A DNA stretch of 64,000 nt from JAFECT01 sp963838235. Its GTDB lineage: Bacteria; Pseudomonadota; Alphaproteobacteria; Caulobacterales; Caulobacteraceae. The translations under genes were made by a program, and so were the position numbers. Shown piece by piece: positions 8,902-18,164 of the stretch; the stretch's first letter is position 1, and every line of letters begins with the position of its first letter. The notes under the pieces are model-generated. The model did not search any database, was not told where the DNA came from, and was given only the letters and a program-made list of their open reading frames with translations. Where the stretch lies: the NCBI GenBank assembly GCA_963838235.1, contig CAWIQJ010000005.1, forward strand, positions 558,001-622,000, read 5' to 3'.

Positions 8902-9744
8902 CTAACTAATATTGCGGAAGAGGCTGAGCAGGTTCGTCGAGGACGAGTTCGCGATCGAGAGCGCTTGCACGCCCAGTTGCTGCTTGGTCTGCAGCGCCTG
9001 GAGTTGGGCGCTCGCTTGCGCGAGGTCGGCGTCAACCAGGTTCCCGATGCCGGTGTTCAGCGTGTCCTGCAGCTTGCCCGTGAAGGTGAGCTGGGTCTGC
9101 AGGGCGTTGGCGCCGGTGCCGAGGTCGGCCAGGGCGGCCGAGACGCTGTTGATGGCGGTATCGAGCGTCGCGGCCATCGCCGTGGCGATGGTCACGGTGC
9201 CGATGGTCGACGTCGCGGACACGCCGGTGAGGTTCGCGCCGCCGAGCGAAAGGTCTTCGGCGAGCACGGTGATCGTCGAGGTGCCATTGGCGTTGGCCAG
9301 GGCGTTGTAGTTCTTCGACCCGCTGGCGATCAGGTTGGTGCCGTTGAAGTCGGCGTTGGTGACCACCTGGGTGATCTGGTTGCGCAGCGACTGGAAGTCG
9401 CTGTTTAGCGCCGCGCGGCTGGTGGCGTCCAGCGAAGTGTCGGACGCGGCGAGGGCCTTCTGCTTCATCTGCAGCAGCAGGTCGGAGATCGTCTGGCCGG
9501 CGGTCATGGCCACGTCTGTGGCCGACAGGCCACGGTTCAGGGAGTCGTTGACGGCGTCCAGGGACATGACCTGGGCGCGTTGCGACTGGGCGATGGCCCA
9601 GGTTGCGCCGTCGTCTTGAGGGCTCGCGACCTTCAGGCCGGTCGAGATCTCGTTCTGGATGGTGTTGATGGAGGAGTTGGTAGCGTTGAGGTTCTGCAGC
9701 GCGATCATCGCGCCGGTGTTGGTGTTGACGCTGTTCAGCGACAT
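8902..9744 (-). CDS. flagellin
   Basis: 280-residue flagellin, the filament subunit. Conserved coiled-coil ends are visible: N-terminal SVNTNTGAMIALQNLNATN and ISTGLKVASPQDDGATWAIA, and C-terminal ANSSSTNLLSLFRNIS; the variable middle is short, as in the Caulobacter FljJKLMNO flagellins. Start ATG at 9744 follows AAGGA. A near-perfect sigma-54 promoter lies about 70 bases upstream (9815-9829), which fits late class IV flagellar gene control by RpoN in Caulobacterales. No other flagellar gene lies in the window, so this is probably one member of a dispersed flagellin set. Confidence 0.95.
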   Translation of the reverse strand: MSLNSVNTNTGAMIALQNLNATNSSINTIQNEISTGLKVASPQDDGATWAIAQSQRAQVMSLDAVNDSLNRGLSATDVAMTAGQTISDLLLQMKQKALAASDTSLDATSRAALNSDFQSLRNQITQVVTNADFNGTNLIASGSKNYNALANANGTSTITVLAEDLSLGGANLTGVSATSTIGTVTIATAMAATLDTAINSVSAALADLGTGANALQTQLTFTGKLQDTLNTGIGNLVDADLAQASAQLQALQTKQQLGVQALSIANSSSTNLLSLFRNIS

Positions 9745-9814
9745 GCCCGTGTCCTTCTTCAGGATGTCCGGCGCCGTTTTGGCGGCCGGGGGCGTTTTGC
9801 CCGCCTTCCCAGCA

Positions 9815-9829
9815 GCAAGCGGCTTGCCA
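9815..9829 (-). promoter_or_regulatory. sigma-54 (RpoN) promoter of flagellin
   Basis: On the minus strand the sequence reads TGGCAAGCCGCTTGC, matching the -24/-12 consensus TGGCACGN4TTGC with one mismatch and exact GG-to-GC spacing. It lies about 70 bases upstream of the flagellin ATG on the same strand, where late flagellar promoters are expected. Confidence 0.85.
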
Positions 9830-9977
9830 ACCCGGGTCGGGAGGGTCGTCGCGTTGTAAACAAAAGCTTTTTTGTCGGGCGTCGGAGCGGGGCCGGCATG
9901 GTTTGCAAATCCTTGCCGGGCAAAATCTGCAGGCGGAGTTGAAACTTGCCGGGCTCAGTGCGCCACGGGCCCCTCTA

Positions 9978-9996
9978 ATTGCAAATCATTCGCAAT
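9978..9996. promoter_or_regulatory. Fur-like box 1 upstream of siderophore receptor
   Basis: ATTGCAAATCATTCGCAAT is a 19-base near-palindrome (8 of 9 arm positions pair) with the length and AAT-N-ATT core of Fur boxes. It sits 80 bases upstream of the receptor start. The function downstream (iron uptake) fits Fur repression; binding is inferred. Confidence 0.65.
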
Positions 9997-10038
9997 CGCA
10001 TTGACAAGCGTCGCCGGGAGCGGCATGGAGTTGACCGT

Positions 10039-10053
10039 TGCGAACTATTCGCA
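10039..10053. promoter_or_regulatory. Fur-like box 2 upstream of siderophore receptor
   Basis: TGCGAACTATTCGCA has perfect six-base arms around CTA and shares the TTCGCA half-site with box 1. It ends 23 bases before the receptor ATG, so a bound repressor would block initiation. A further partial half-site (CATTTGCA) overlaps its right end. Confidence 0.55.
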
Positions 10054-10076
10054 TTTGCATCAGTCGAAAGCCTCCC

Positions 10077-12240
10077 ATGTCCCGAGCCCTTCGCACCCCG
10101 AGTTCCAAGGCTGTGCGACGGGGTATCGAGGCGACGGGTCTCTGCCTCGTTGCGGCGGCGAATGCGACGCCGGCGTTGGCGGACACCCCAGAGCCGGCCG
10201 ACGGAGCCACCAAGGTCGAGAGCGTGGTGGTCACGGCGCGCAAGCCCCAGGTCGTGGCCCTGTCCAAGACGATCCAGGAAACGCCTCAGGTCATCAACGT
10301 CCTGCCCCAGGAACTGTTGGAGAGCCAGGCGGTCTCCAGCCTGCAGCAGGCGCTGAAGAACGTGCCGGGCGTGACGCTGAACGCGGGCGAGGGCGGCTCC
10401 CACGGCGACAGCATCAATCTGCGCGGCTTCCCAGCGAGCGACGACTTCTTCCTCGACGGTCTGCGCGACACCGGCTTCTACACGCGCGACCCTTCAACCT
10501 GCAAGGCATCGAGGTTTACAAAGGCCCGGCCTCGACCCTGTTCGGCCGCGGATCCACCGGCGGCGTGGTCAATCAGGTAGCAAGATCACCGACTCTCGAC
10601 CCGCTGGCGACGACCTCGATCACGCGCGGGTACGAAAGACGAGCGCGGCACCGCCGACGTCGACACGCCAATCGGCGACAACGCCGCCTTCCGCATCGAC
10701 GGGATGGGCCAGGACGCCAGGCGTCGTCGGCCGGCCCTATGTGCGCAACCGCCGCTGGGGCTCGCGCCGTCGGTGAGCCTGGGCCTCGGCGGCCCCGACC
10801 ACCTTTACCCTCACGTTGTACCATGAGAGCGAAGACAACATGCCGGACTACGGCATCCCCTTCGTCGGTCCGCGCCCTGCGCCAGTCTCGCACAGCGCCT
10901 ACTACGGCCTGGTGAAGGACGACGTCATCAAGACGCACGTCGACATCGTCACCGGGAGTTACGCGCACGTGTTCAACGGCGGCGCTGACTTTCACCGACC
11001 TTGTGCGCTATGGCCACTATTACTTCGACACGCGCCAGACCGCGCCGCACTACGGCGGCGCTCGTGCCGCCGTCGACCGAGCACGCCTCTGGACACCATC
11101 CTTGTCTATCGCGACCGGCCGAGTGTTTCGGGCCTCATCGCGACTGAGATGAGCATCAGCGAGCTTGCCTGGCGCTCGCACCTCGGTTCGCGGCATCGAC
11201 AACACGCTCACGGGCGGCGTCGAACTCGACCAGGAATCCGCCGCCCTGGTGCGCTTCGCCAACCAGCTGAGCCAGATCGCGCCGACGCCGCTACTCGATC
11301 CCGATCCGTTCGAAGCCTTCCCGGGCCACCAGACCACGGTAAGCTCGCGTCCTGACACGCGCACGAACACGATCGCCGGTTTCCTGGTCGATACGCTCGA
11401 CTTCGGGCCGCACTGGAACCTGACGGCGGCGCTCCGCTACGACCGCTTCGCCGCCCATTACAACGAGCCGATCTACCGGCGCGCACTTCGATCACACCGA
11501 CGACATACCGCCGCCCGCGCGCGGCGCTGGTCTACAAGCCGGTCGCCGATCTCAGCTTCTACATCGCCTACGGCACGTCCTATGACCCGTCGGCGGAAAA
11601 CCTCTCGCTCTCGGCCGCGCACCGCCGACCTCGCGCCGGAGAAAGACCAGCACCTACGAGGCCGGCGTCAAGGCGACGACGCTCGGCGACAAACTCGCGC
11701 TGTCCGCTTCGGTGTTCAACACCGAGATGACCAATGCGCGCGTGGGCGATCCCACCAATCCGACGCTGCAGATCCTGGCGGGCGACCTGCGCGTCAACGG
11801 CTTCGAATTGGACGCCCAGGGCTATATTGCGCCGGCAGCTGGGAGATCCTCGCCGGCTACACCTATCTCGACGCGAAGACGATCAGATCGTCCGATCCGA
11901 CCCAGGTCGGCCAGCGCGTCGCAGAACACCGCGCCCAACCAGGCCAACCTGTGGCTGACCTGGGAGCCGGACGAAGATCGCTGGAAAGTGGGCGCGGGCC
12001 TGAACTACCTCGACACCCGCGCGGCCAATCCGTCGGGCAATGTCACCATTCCGGGTTACGTCACTGGTCGACGCCATGGCGAGCTACAAGTTGAGCCGCC
12101 AGCTGACCCTGCAGCTCAACGGCTACAACCTCGCCAACAAGTTCTACTACGCCAACGCCTACTGGTCCTCGACGACGGAGAACCACGTGGTCCCCGGCGC
12201 GGGCCGCACCCTGCTGCTGACCGCGGTGGTGACCTACTGA
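10077..12240 (+). CDS. TonB-dependent siderophore receptor (PiuA/Fiu-like), frameshifted
   Basis: Outer-membrane TonB-gated receptor for ferric (probably catecholate) siderophores, about 720 residues. Visible parts: signal peptide ending near TPALADTPE; TonB-box region VESVVVTARKP; plug domain with VPGVTLNAGEGG, INLRGFPASDDFFLDG and VYKGPASTLFGRGSTGGV; barrel strands such as LTAALRYDRFAAHYNEP; and a C-terminal strand ending TLLLTAVVTY. The frame is broken at many points (about 10490, 10590, 10640, 10720, 10985, 11080, 11480, 11600, 11650, 11850, 11930, 12065), nearly all by one extra base, while codons between breaks stay coherent, so sequence error is far more likely than decay. It heads an operon with the Sel1 gene and piuC. 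Two Fur-like boxes lie upstream. Confidence 0.85.
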
Positions 12241-12241
12241 C

Positions 12242-13037
12242 ATGACCGTCGCCGCGCCCGCGCTGGAGCCGCCGCCACGGACCGCCGAGGCTCTGTTCTC
12301 CGCGCTGTTGTTGATGCGGCCCGAGCGTCTGGCGGCATTTGCTGGCGTCCGATCCGGACCGTGCGGCGCCCTGGGTGCGCGCGGCGGCGGAATGCGGCCT
12401 CGTCGAGGCGCAGGTGCATTACGGGCCGGCTGCTGCTCGAAGGACGCGGGGTGAAGCGCAACGCGGTCGCGGCGCTCGCCTGGTTCCGTCGCGCGGCGGC
12501 GAGCGGCGAAGCGGACGCGCTGCAACATGGTCGGCCGCTGTCTCGAAAACGGCTGGGGCGCCGTCGCTTCGGCGCGCGAGGCCGCGCCCTGGTATCGGCT
12601 GCGCGGCGGAGGCCGGCCTTGCGTGGGCGCAGTATAACCTCGGCCACCTGCTGCTCGACGGGAACGGCCTTGCGCGCGACGCGACCGCCGCCTTCGACCT
12701 GTACCGCCGCGCCGCCGACCAGGGGCATGCGCGCGCGATGAACCTGGTGGGCCGCTGTCTGGAGCACGGCTGGGGCTGCGCTTGCGATCCGGCCGAGGCG
12801 CGGCGGTGGTACGCGCGCTCCGCCGCCGGCGGCTATTTCCGCGGCCGGTTCAACCACGCCGACTGTTTCGCGGCGGACGGCGATCTCGACGCCGCGGTCG
12901 CGACCTTCGAGGCGGCGTTCGCCTCGGCCCCGCCGCAGAACCGGCGCGGCATGGCCGAGGCCTTGCTGACGCGCGACGAACCGCGCTTGCGCGCTCTGGG
13001 GCACGCGCGACTGACCGGAGCGCCGTCATGCTGGTGA
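12242..13037 (+). CDS. Sel1-repeat protein of the piu-type iron operon, frameshifted
   Basis: Roughly 265-residue protein of tandem Sel1 (TPR-like) repeats: units such as AQVHYGRLLLEGRGVKRNAV, AQYNLGHLLLDGNGLARDAT and NLVGRCLEHGWGCACDPAEA are separated by about 36 residues. Such proteins commonly sit between the PiuA/Fiu receptor and PiuC dioxygenase genes, with unknown role, probably protein-protein contacts. ATG at 12242 follows the receptor stop by one base, and its stop (13035-13037) overlaps the piuC start at 13028. Frameshifts occur near 12345, 12430, 12530, 12560 and 12600; read through them the repeats are regular, so the gene is probably intact in the organism. Confidence 0.75.
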
Positions 13038-13709
13038 GAATCCCGCCGTGCTGTCCGCCGCCGAAGCCGCCGACATGCGTGCGCGTCTCGAGGCGCGGCG
13101 ACTGGGTCGACGGACGCGTCACCGCCGGGCCCCAGTCCGCCCTGGCCAAGCACAATCTGCAACTTCCCGAGGACTCGCCGCTCGCGCGCGAATTCGGCGG
13201 GCTGATCCTGGATGCGCTGCGGCCGCAATCCGGCGTTCATCTCCGCCGCCCTGCCGCTGAAGGTCTTCCCGCCGCTGTTCAACCGTTACGACGAGGGGAT
13301 GGGTTTCGGCGACCATATTGACAACGCCGTGCGCTTCACCAGCGACGGCCGCCGCGTCCGCACCGACATTGCCTGCACTCTGTTTCTGACCGAGCCCGAG
13401 ACCTACGACGGCGGCGAACTGGTCGTCGCGGACACCTTCGGCGAGCATGCGGTGAAGCTCGGGGCGGGTGACCTCGTGGTCTATCCCGGCTCGAGCTTGC
13501 ATAGGGTGCGCGAGGTCACGCGCGGCGCGCGCTGGGCCGCCTTTTTCTGGGTCCAGTCGATGGTGCGCTCCGACGAACAGAGAGCCTTGCTGCACCGTCT
13601 GGACGCCGACGTGGCGGCCCTGCGCGAGCGTCTGGGCGACGACGATCCCCAGGCGCTTTCGCTCACCGGGGCCTATCACAATCTGCTGAGACTGTGGGCC
13701 GAGGCCTGA
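13028..13709 (+). CDS. piuC: PiuC/YbiX-family Fe(II)/2-oxoglutarate dioxygenase
   Basis: About 226-residue Fe(II)- and 2-oxoglutarate-dependent hydroxylase of the PiuC/YbiX (PKHD-type) family, usually next to TonB siderophore receptors. The facial triad is visible: HxD in FGDHIDNAVR and the distal His in PGSSLHRV, with the 2-oxoglutarate-binding Arg in GARWAAFFWVQS. The N-terminal segment GDWVDGRVTAGPQSALAKHN is characteristic. Start ATG at 13028 overlaps the end of the Sel1 gene. Shifts at about 13048 (one base missing), 13095-13096 (GCG/GCC doubled) and 13222-13223 (CGG/CGC doubled) break the frame; from 13224 to the stop it is intact. The family's substrate is unsettled. Confidence 0.85.
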
Positions 13710-13816
13710 GAACCCGGAATTCCTGCCGCATCGCCCCAGATTCGCCTCACTGTCTGTATCGCATCACGATATAATCGGGGCCGCAGTCCGCCCCCTTTCA
13801 ACCCGTGGAAGCCCCC

Positions 13817-14374
13817 GTGTTCCTGACCCGCAAAACCTTGACCGTCACCGCCGTTCTCTCACTGGCCGTCCTCGCCGCCGCCTGCGCCACCAAGCCGAAG
13901 TATCCGGTCGGGCCCGAACACGGGCCCCAGGGCGGCGAGAGCTACACCGCGCCGCGCAGCGCCGCGCCCGACCAGGGCGTAACCTCCCAGTCCGAAGGGC
14001 CGTTGCCGGGCTCTGCCGGCGACTTCGAGGCGAACGCCGGCGACCGTGTGTTCTTCGACTACGACCAGTACGCCGTTCGTCCCGACGCGGGGCCGGTGCT
14101 GGCCGCTCAGGCGTCTTGGCTGAAGCACTATCCGGCCGTGCGCGTGCGCATCGAAGGCAACGCCGACGAACGCGGCACGCGCGAGTACAACTTTGCGCTG
14201 GCCGCGCGCCGCGCCAACGCGGTGCACGACTTTCTCGTCGACCACGGCGTCGAAGCCTCGCGCATCGACGTGGTTTCCTACGGCAAGGAGCGCCCGATCG
14301 ACACCTCGGGCAGCGACGCCGGCATGGCCAAAAACCGCAACGGCCATACCGCCATCGTCAGCGGCGCGCGCTGA
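13817..14374 (+). CDS. OmpA-family lipoprotein, Pal-like
   Basis: 185-residue outer-membrane lipoprotein with a peptidoglycan-binding OmpA C-terminal domain. Signal peptide with lipobox LAAAC; linker to about residue 70; then the Pal-type domain with VFFDYDQYAV, IEGNADERGTREYNFALAARR and YGKERPIDTSG. Asp and Arg of the diaminopimelate-binding pocket are present in NADERGTREYN. I prefer the GTG at 13817 (GGAAG upstream) to the GTG at 13805. tolB and other Tol-Pal genes are not adjacent, so this may be a Pal paralogue; alternatively the tol cluster is split. Confidence 0.85.
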   Translation: MFLTRKTLTVTAVLSLAVLAAACATKPKYPVGPEHGPQGGESYTAPRSAAPDQGVTSQSEGPLPGSAGDFEANAGDRVFFDYDQYAVRPDAGPVLAAQASWLKHYPAVRVRIEGNADERGTREYNFALAARRANAVHDFLVDHGVEASRIDVVSYGKERPIDTSGSDAGMAKNRNGHTAIVSGAR

Positions 14375-14402
14375 GCTTCATCCAGCAAACGCCTGGACGG
14401 CC

Positions 14403-14419
14403 ATATCGCAATGCGATAT
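14403..14419. repeat. short perfect inverted repeat
   Basis: ATATCGC-AAT-GCGATAT, seven-base perfect arms, 28 bases after the Pal-like gene and 135 before the FAD monooxygenase. No T-tract follows, so it is not an obvious terminator; an operator is possible but unsupported. Confidence 0.3.
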
Positions 14420-14553
14420 TGATCCTCGACACTTGGTCGATCGTTAGAGACTGGCGGGGCTGATGCTCGCCGCGTTTCGGCGTCGGAAGGCGCGAGCACG
14501 GGCGGCGAAGTCAGCACGGGTCGAACTCAAAGGCGGAGAGGTTGGGCGCCGAG

Positions 14554-15747
14554 ATGCAAAAGGCCGCTCTGATATCCGGCGCAGGCGTGGCCGGTCCGGC
14601 CGTAGCATACTGGCTTAACGCCGCAGGCTGGCAAACCACCATCATCGAGCGGGCGCCTGCGCCGAGAACCGGCGGCTATGTCATCGATTTCTGGGGGTTG
14701 GGTTACGATCTCGCGGAGCGGATGGGTCTGTTAGGGGAGATCGAAACGGTTGGATATCACGTTCGCGACGTGCGGGTTGTCGGTGATCATGGACAACCCC
14801 TCGCCGGGTTCGGCACACGGGTCTTCGACGAACTGACCGACGGCAGATTTGTCACCCTCGCTCGGAGCGATCTTTCCCGATTGATCCTCGATGCCGTGCG
14901 ACCGGCGACAGAGGTCATATTCGGAGACGAAATCGTCGAGCTCAATCAGGATGATCACGGTGTCGACGCCGTGTTTGCCAACAGCGAGCGTCGCTTTGAC
15001 CTGGTCGTCGGAGCCGATGGACTGCACTCCCGGGTGCGCCGAATTGCGTTCGGTCCCGATGCGGCGTTCGAAAAGCCGCTCGGCTACGCCGTCGCTGCGT
15101 TTGAGGCGGATGGCTATCGTGCGCGAGACCCGGACGCCTATCTCATGTATTGCGAGCCCGGCCGCATGGTCGGACGTTTCACATTGCGTGGCGATCGCAC
15201 GCTGTTCCTGTTCATATTTGCGATCGAATCAGACCTTCCCGCAGAACTGGCGGAGCAAAAGCAGCTGGTCGATACCGTGTACCGGGGCGGCCGTTGGGAA
15301 ACCGATCAAATCCTGGAGCACATGAAAGACGCGGGAGATTTCTATCTGGATCGCGTCAGCCAGATTAAGACGCCGACGTGGTCCCACGACCGCATCGCGC
15401 TTACGGGAGATGCTGCCTTCTGCGTCTCGCTGTTGGCGGGACAAGGCTCGGCGCTCGCCATCGTCGGGGCCTATGTGCTCGCAGGTGAACTCACCCGCGC
15501 TAGAGGTCGCTTGAGGGAAGGCTTGATCGAGTACGAGCGACGGCTTCGGCCATACGTCGCCCTCAAACAGGCCGGCGCCGCCCGCTTTGCCCGCGCCTTC
15601 GCCCCCCGCAGCCGTTTCGGCATGCGGTTCCGCAATCTCGTCCTGCAGTCACTCGCTCTTCCCGGCATCGCGAAATTCGCCGTCGGCCGGGAAATCATCG
15701 ATCGACTGGATCTCCCCGAATACCGGTGGGAAGAGGCGGTAGCCTGA
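14554..15747 (+). CDS. FAD-dependent monooxygenase (class A, TetX/PHBH-like)
   Basis: 397-residue flavoprotein monooxygenase. Rossmann motif GAGVAGPAVAYWLNAAGW near the N-terminus, the DG motif VVGADGLHSRVRR, and the FAD ribityl-binding GD motif RIALTGDAAFCVSLLAGQG are all present. Enzymes of this class hydroxylate small aromatics or inactivate tetracyclines; substrate unknown. I choose the ATG at 14554; a TTG at 14542 would leave no room after the GGAGAGG. By eye this gene is less GC-rich (more A/T at third positions) than its neighbours, which hints at acquisition. Stands alone. Confidence 0.88.
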   Translation: MQKAALISGAGVAGPAVAYWLNAAGWQTTIIERAPAPRTGGYVIDFWGLGYDLAERMGLLGEIETVGYHVRDVRVVGDHGQPLAGFGTRVFDELTDGRFVTLARSDLSRLILDAVRPATEVIFGDEIVELNQDDHGVDAVFANSERRFDLVVGADGLHSRVRRIAFGPDAAFEKPLGYAVAAFEADGYRARDPDAYLMYCEPGRMVGRFTLRGDRTLFLFIFAIESDLPAELAEQKQLVDTVYRGGRWETDQILEHMKDAGDFYLDRVSQIKTPTWSHDRIALTGDAAFCVSLLAGQGSALAIVGAYVLAGELTRARGRLREGLIEYERRLRPYVALKQAGAARFARAFAPRSRFGMRFRNLVLQSLALPGIAKFAVGREIIDRLDLPEYRWEEAVA

Positions 15748-15883
15748 GCGGCGATCCTGAACCGCGGCCATATGCATCCTCCGCGCCCTTAACCGCGTTT
15801 GCGCAGCGAACCTCGCCTGCGAAGCGTGGCCCGACACTCACTGGAGGGCGCTTCCCGGCCTTGAGGTTCAAGGAAGGGATGTC

Positions 15884-16198
15884 ATGAAAAAACTTGCTCT
15901 TGCGCTCGTCGCCTCAGCCGCGGTCGTGGCGGTCGGCGGTCTCAGCGCGTGCGCCGACTACTACGGCAGCGACGCCGGCTATTACTACGGGCCGGACGAC
16001 GGCTATGTCGACGCCTACTACGACGATTCCTATGGTCCCTATACGGACGGCTATTGGGGCGACGACGGCTTCTTCTACTATTCGACCGGCGCCGACCACC
16101 ACTTCGCCCGCGACAGCGACCACCACTTCCGGCGCGACACCTTCACGGGCTTCCATTCGGTGCGCGCCCACTCGCACGCGCCCAAACACCGCCCGTAA
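15884..16198 (+). CDS. small Tyr/Asp/Gly-rich lipoprotein
   Basis: 104-residue exported protein: basic N-terminus MKKLALALVASAA, lipobox GLSAC (Cys 23), then a mature part dominated by Tyr, Asp and Gly (DYYGSDAGYYYGPDDGYVDA) and a His-rich C-terminus (HHFARDSDHHF, HSHAPKHRP). No recognised domain. Acidic-aromatic and histidine clusters suggest metal or surface binding, which is only an inference. ATG at 15884 follows AAGGGATGTC. Confidence 0.7.
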   Translation: MKKLALALVASAAVVAVGGLSACADYYGSDAGYYYGPDDGYVDAYYDDSYGPYTDGYWGDDGFFYYSTGADHHFARDSDHHFRRDTFTGFHSVRAHSHAPKHRP

Positions 16199-16324
16199 GC
16201 CTGCGACCCGCGATCGCCTCCCTCCCGCACCCGCGGGGGAGGGGCTCGCGGAGATCGCCCGCCGCGCGCCGTTGGCGGCGGCCCTGCGGACGGCTATTCA
16301 TCCCGCAACTGCGGGAGGCTGTCT

Positions 16325-17149
16325 GTGACCCTTGCTCTTCCACCGATCATGCTCGTCGGCGGCGGCCGGATGGGCGGCGCCATCCTGCGCGGGCTCAGCG
16401 CGTCCGGCCCGTGCGAAGCCTACGTCGTCGATCCCAACATCGCCGAAGCGCCCGGCGCGACCCTGCTGCGCGACCTCGACGATCTGCCCGCGCTCGACCA
16501 GGCGGTGGTGCTGCTGGCGGTGAAGCCGCAGATCGCGGGCGACCTGCTGCCGCGGCTACAGCGCTTCACCCGGCCCGGCGTCCTGCTGATCTCGATCGTC
16601 GCCGGCCTCTCGCTCGCCAGCCAGCGCACGGCGCTCGGCGACGCGGTCCGCGCTGTCCGCGCCATGCCGAACACGCCGGCGGGGGTGCTGAAGGGAATCA
16701 CCGGCGTCTATGCGCCGCCCAACATCGACGCCGCCGGCCGGGCGTGGGCGCAGGCGCTGCTGTCGTCCATCGGCGAGGTTGTCTGGCTGGACGACGAAGC
16801 CGGCATCGACCTGGTCACCGCGATCTCCGGCAGCGGCCCCGCCTATTTCTTCCGCTTTGCCGAGGCGCTGGCGGCGGCGGGCGAGGCGATGGGCTTGCCG
16901 GCGGAGACGGCGCAGAGGCTGGCGCGGCGCACCTTGGAGGGGGCCGGGGCGCTGGCGGCCTCGACCGACCGGTCGCTGGAGGATCTTCGGGTCGAAGTGA
17001 CCAGCCCGAAAGGCACCACGGCCGCCGCGCTGGCGCGGTTCGACGAGGGCGGTCTGCAGGGGCTGGTGGCTGACGCGGCCCAGGCCTCGGCGGCGCGGGC
17101 GCGCGAACTTGGCGAGGAGATCGCCTCGAAACTGCCGCAGGCGCGTTAA
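16325..17149 (+). CDS. proC: pyrroline-5-carboxylate reductase
   Basis: 274-residue NAD(P)H-dependent reductase catalysing the last step of proline synthesis. N-terminal Rossmann motif GGGRMGGAILRGL, the VLLAVKPQ segment, the VRAMPNTPA motif, and the C-terminal dimerisation signature ISGSGPAYFFRFAEALAAAG and VTSPKGTTAAAL all match ProC. Start GTG at 16325 with GGGAGG eight bases upstream; that site is the right arm of a small CCCGC/GCGGG inverted repeat. Cytosolic. Followed 104 bases later by an uncharacterised gene on the same strand. Confidence 0.96.
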   Translation: MTLALPPIMLVGGGRMGGAILRGLSASGPCEAYVVDPNIAEAPGATLLRDLDDLPALDQAVVLLAVKPQIAGDLLPRLQRFTRPGVLLISIVAGLSLASQRTALGDAVRAVRAMPNTPAGVLKGITGVYAPPNIDAAGRAWAQALLSSIGEVVWLDDEAGIDLVTAISGSGPAYFFRFAEALAAAGEAMGLPAETAQRLARRTLEGAGALAASTDRSLEDLRVEVTSPKGTTAAALARFDEGGLQGLVADAAQASAARARELGEEIASKLPQAR

Positions 17150-17252
17150 CCCTATATACCCAGGCTGTTCCCGCCGCCGAAGAATTGGCTTCGGGCCCAG
17201 CGCGGGTCCCGCTAGGTTCACAAGGTACAGCTGTAGTGAAGAGCCCCCACCC

Positions 17253-18110
17253 ATGAGTGGCCTATTCGAGCGTCTCACCTCGCTCTCGGGGACTGAGCTC
17301 GCCAAGGCGACCAACCTCGCCCACCAGACCTATCAGAGCCGTATGGCCACGCACGGCCACACGGGTCGCGCGCTGGTGGAGACGGTGGCGCACGTCTGCC
17401 GCAACCACCCGGGCCTCGTCGGCATCGGGGTAGGCCTCGTGGTCGAGCAGTTTTTGGCGCACGAGAAGCAGGTCTACGACAAGACCCATACGCCGGACGG
17501 CACGCCGCTGCCGGCCGCACAGCCGGCGCCCGGCCAACCGCTGCCGAATCCGATCAACCACGACCTGCCGCTGCACGAGATCAAACTCGCGCACCTTCGC
17601 CCGGGCCATATCGCGGGTGAAGTCTTCGGCGCACTCGTGCTGCTGAAGATCGCCTCGACCGGTGTGCGCATGTTCCGCCACAAGCACCAGGGCGAGACCT
17701 GGTTCAATCACGCCGCGCGCATCCACCTGTTCTCGGGCTCGATCGGGGCCTACTACCTGGTCAAGTCGCTGAAGGCGAAAAAGCCCAGCGCCTGGACCAA
17801 CGCCTTTGCGGCCCTGTTCATCACCGATGCGCTGAAGCCGGTGTTGAAGCGCGATCCGAAATGGCGCCCGGCGCCCGGGGTGCAGACCACCGGCGAACCG
17901 GCGCACATCGCCGAGGTCACCCCCCTGCCGGCGGCGGCGCCCGTCGTCGAGACCCCGGCCGCGCGCGCTCGCGCCGCGGCGCTCTACGCCGCCCAGCACC
18001 AGCAGGCCGCGCCCGAACCTCCGCCTCAGACTTTCGAAGGCCACGGCGAGGTGACCCAGCCGGTCTCCATCGGCGGCGACACGGTCGAGCCCCAGGCCAC
18101 CGCCCACTAA
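17253..18110 (+). CDS. uncharacterised protein with central hydrophobic segment
   Basis: 285-residue protein. The N-terminal 100 residues look soluble and helical, with a hydrophobic stretch HPGLVGIGVGLVVEQFL; the middle holds EVFGALVLLKIASTGVRMF and LFSGSIGAYYLVKSL, possibly membrane-associated; the C-terminal 80 residues are Pro/Ala-rich and probably disordered. I do not recognise a family. ATG at 17253 is chosen because a longer upstream frame overlaps the end of proC. A long antisense frame covers the same region but is a GC-rich shadow. Confidence 0.65.
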   Translation: MSGLFERLTSLSGTELAKATNLAHQTYQSRMATHGHTGRALVETVAHVCRNHPGLVGIGVGLVVEQFLAHEKQVYDKTHTPDGTPLPAAQPAPGQPLPNPINHDLPLHEIKLAHLRPGHIAGEVFGALVLLKIASTGVRMFRHKHQGETWFNHAARIHLFSGSIGAYYLVKSLKAKKPSAWTNAFAALFITDALKPVLKRDPKWRPAPGVQTTGEPAHIAEVTPLPAAAPVVETPAARARAAALYAAQHQQAAPEPPPQTFEGHGEVTQPVSIGGDTVEPQATAH

Positions 18111-18164
18111 CGCCCGACCGACGCTCCCCTTCAGAACGGGAACCGACTAGGATCGGATTCTGAC

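Noticed and set aside
12340..13000. Sel1 region as a DNA repeat array
   Set aside because: The periodicity is at protein level (about 36 residues per unit) and the DNA units are diverged.
10077..13300. Receptor and Sel1 genes as pseudogenes
   Set aside because: The breaks are single-base, the codons between them remain coherent, and rpoB, rpoC and tuf show the same pattern, so consensus error explains them better than decay.
17262..18107. Minus-strand gene opposite the 17.2-18.1 kb gene
   Set aside because: Arg/Gly/Asp-rich shadow composition with no ribosome site; the plus-strand frame has normal residue usage and a clean start.
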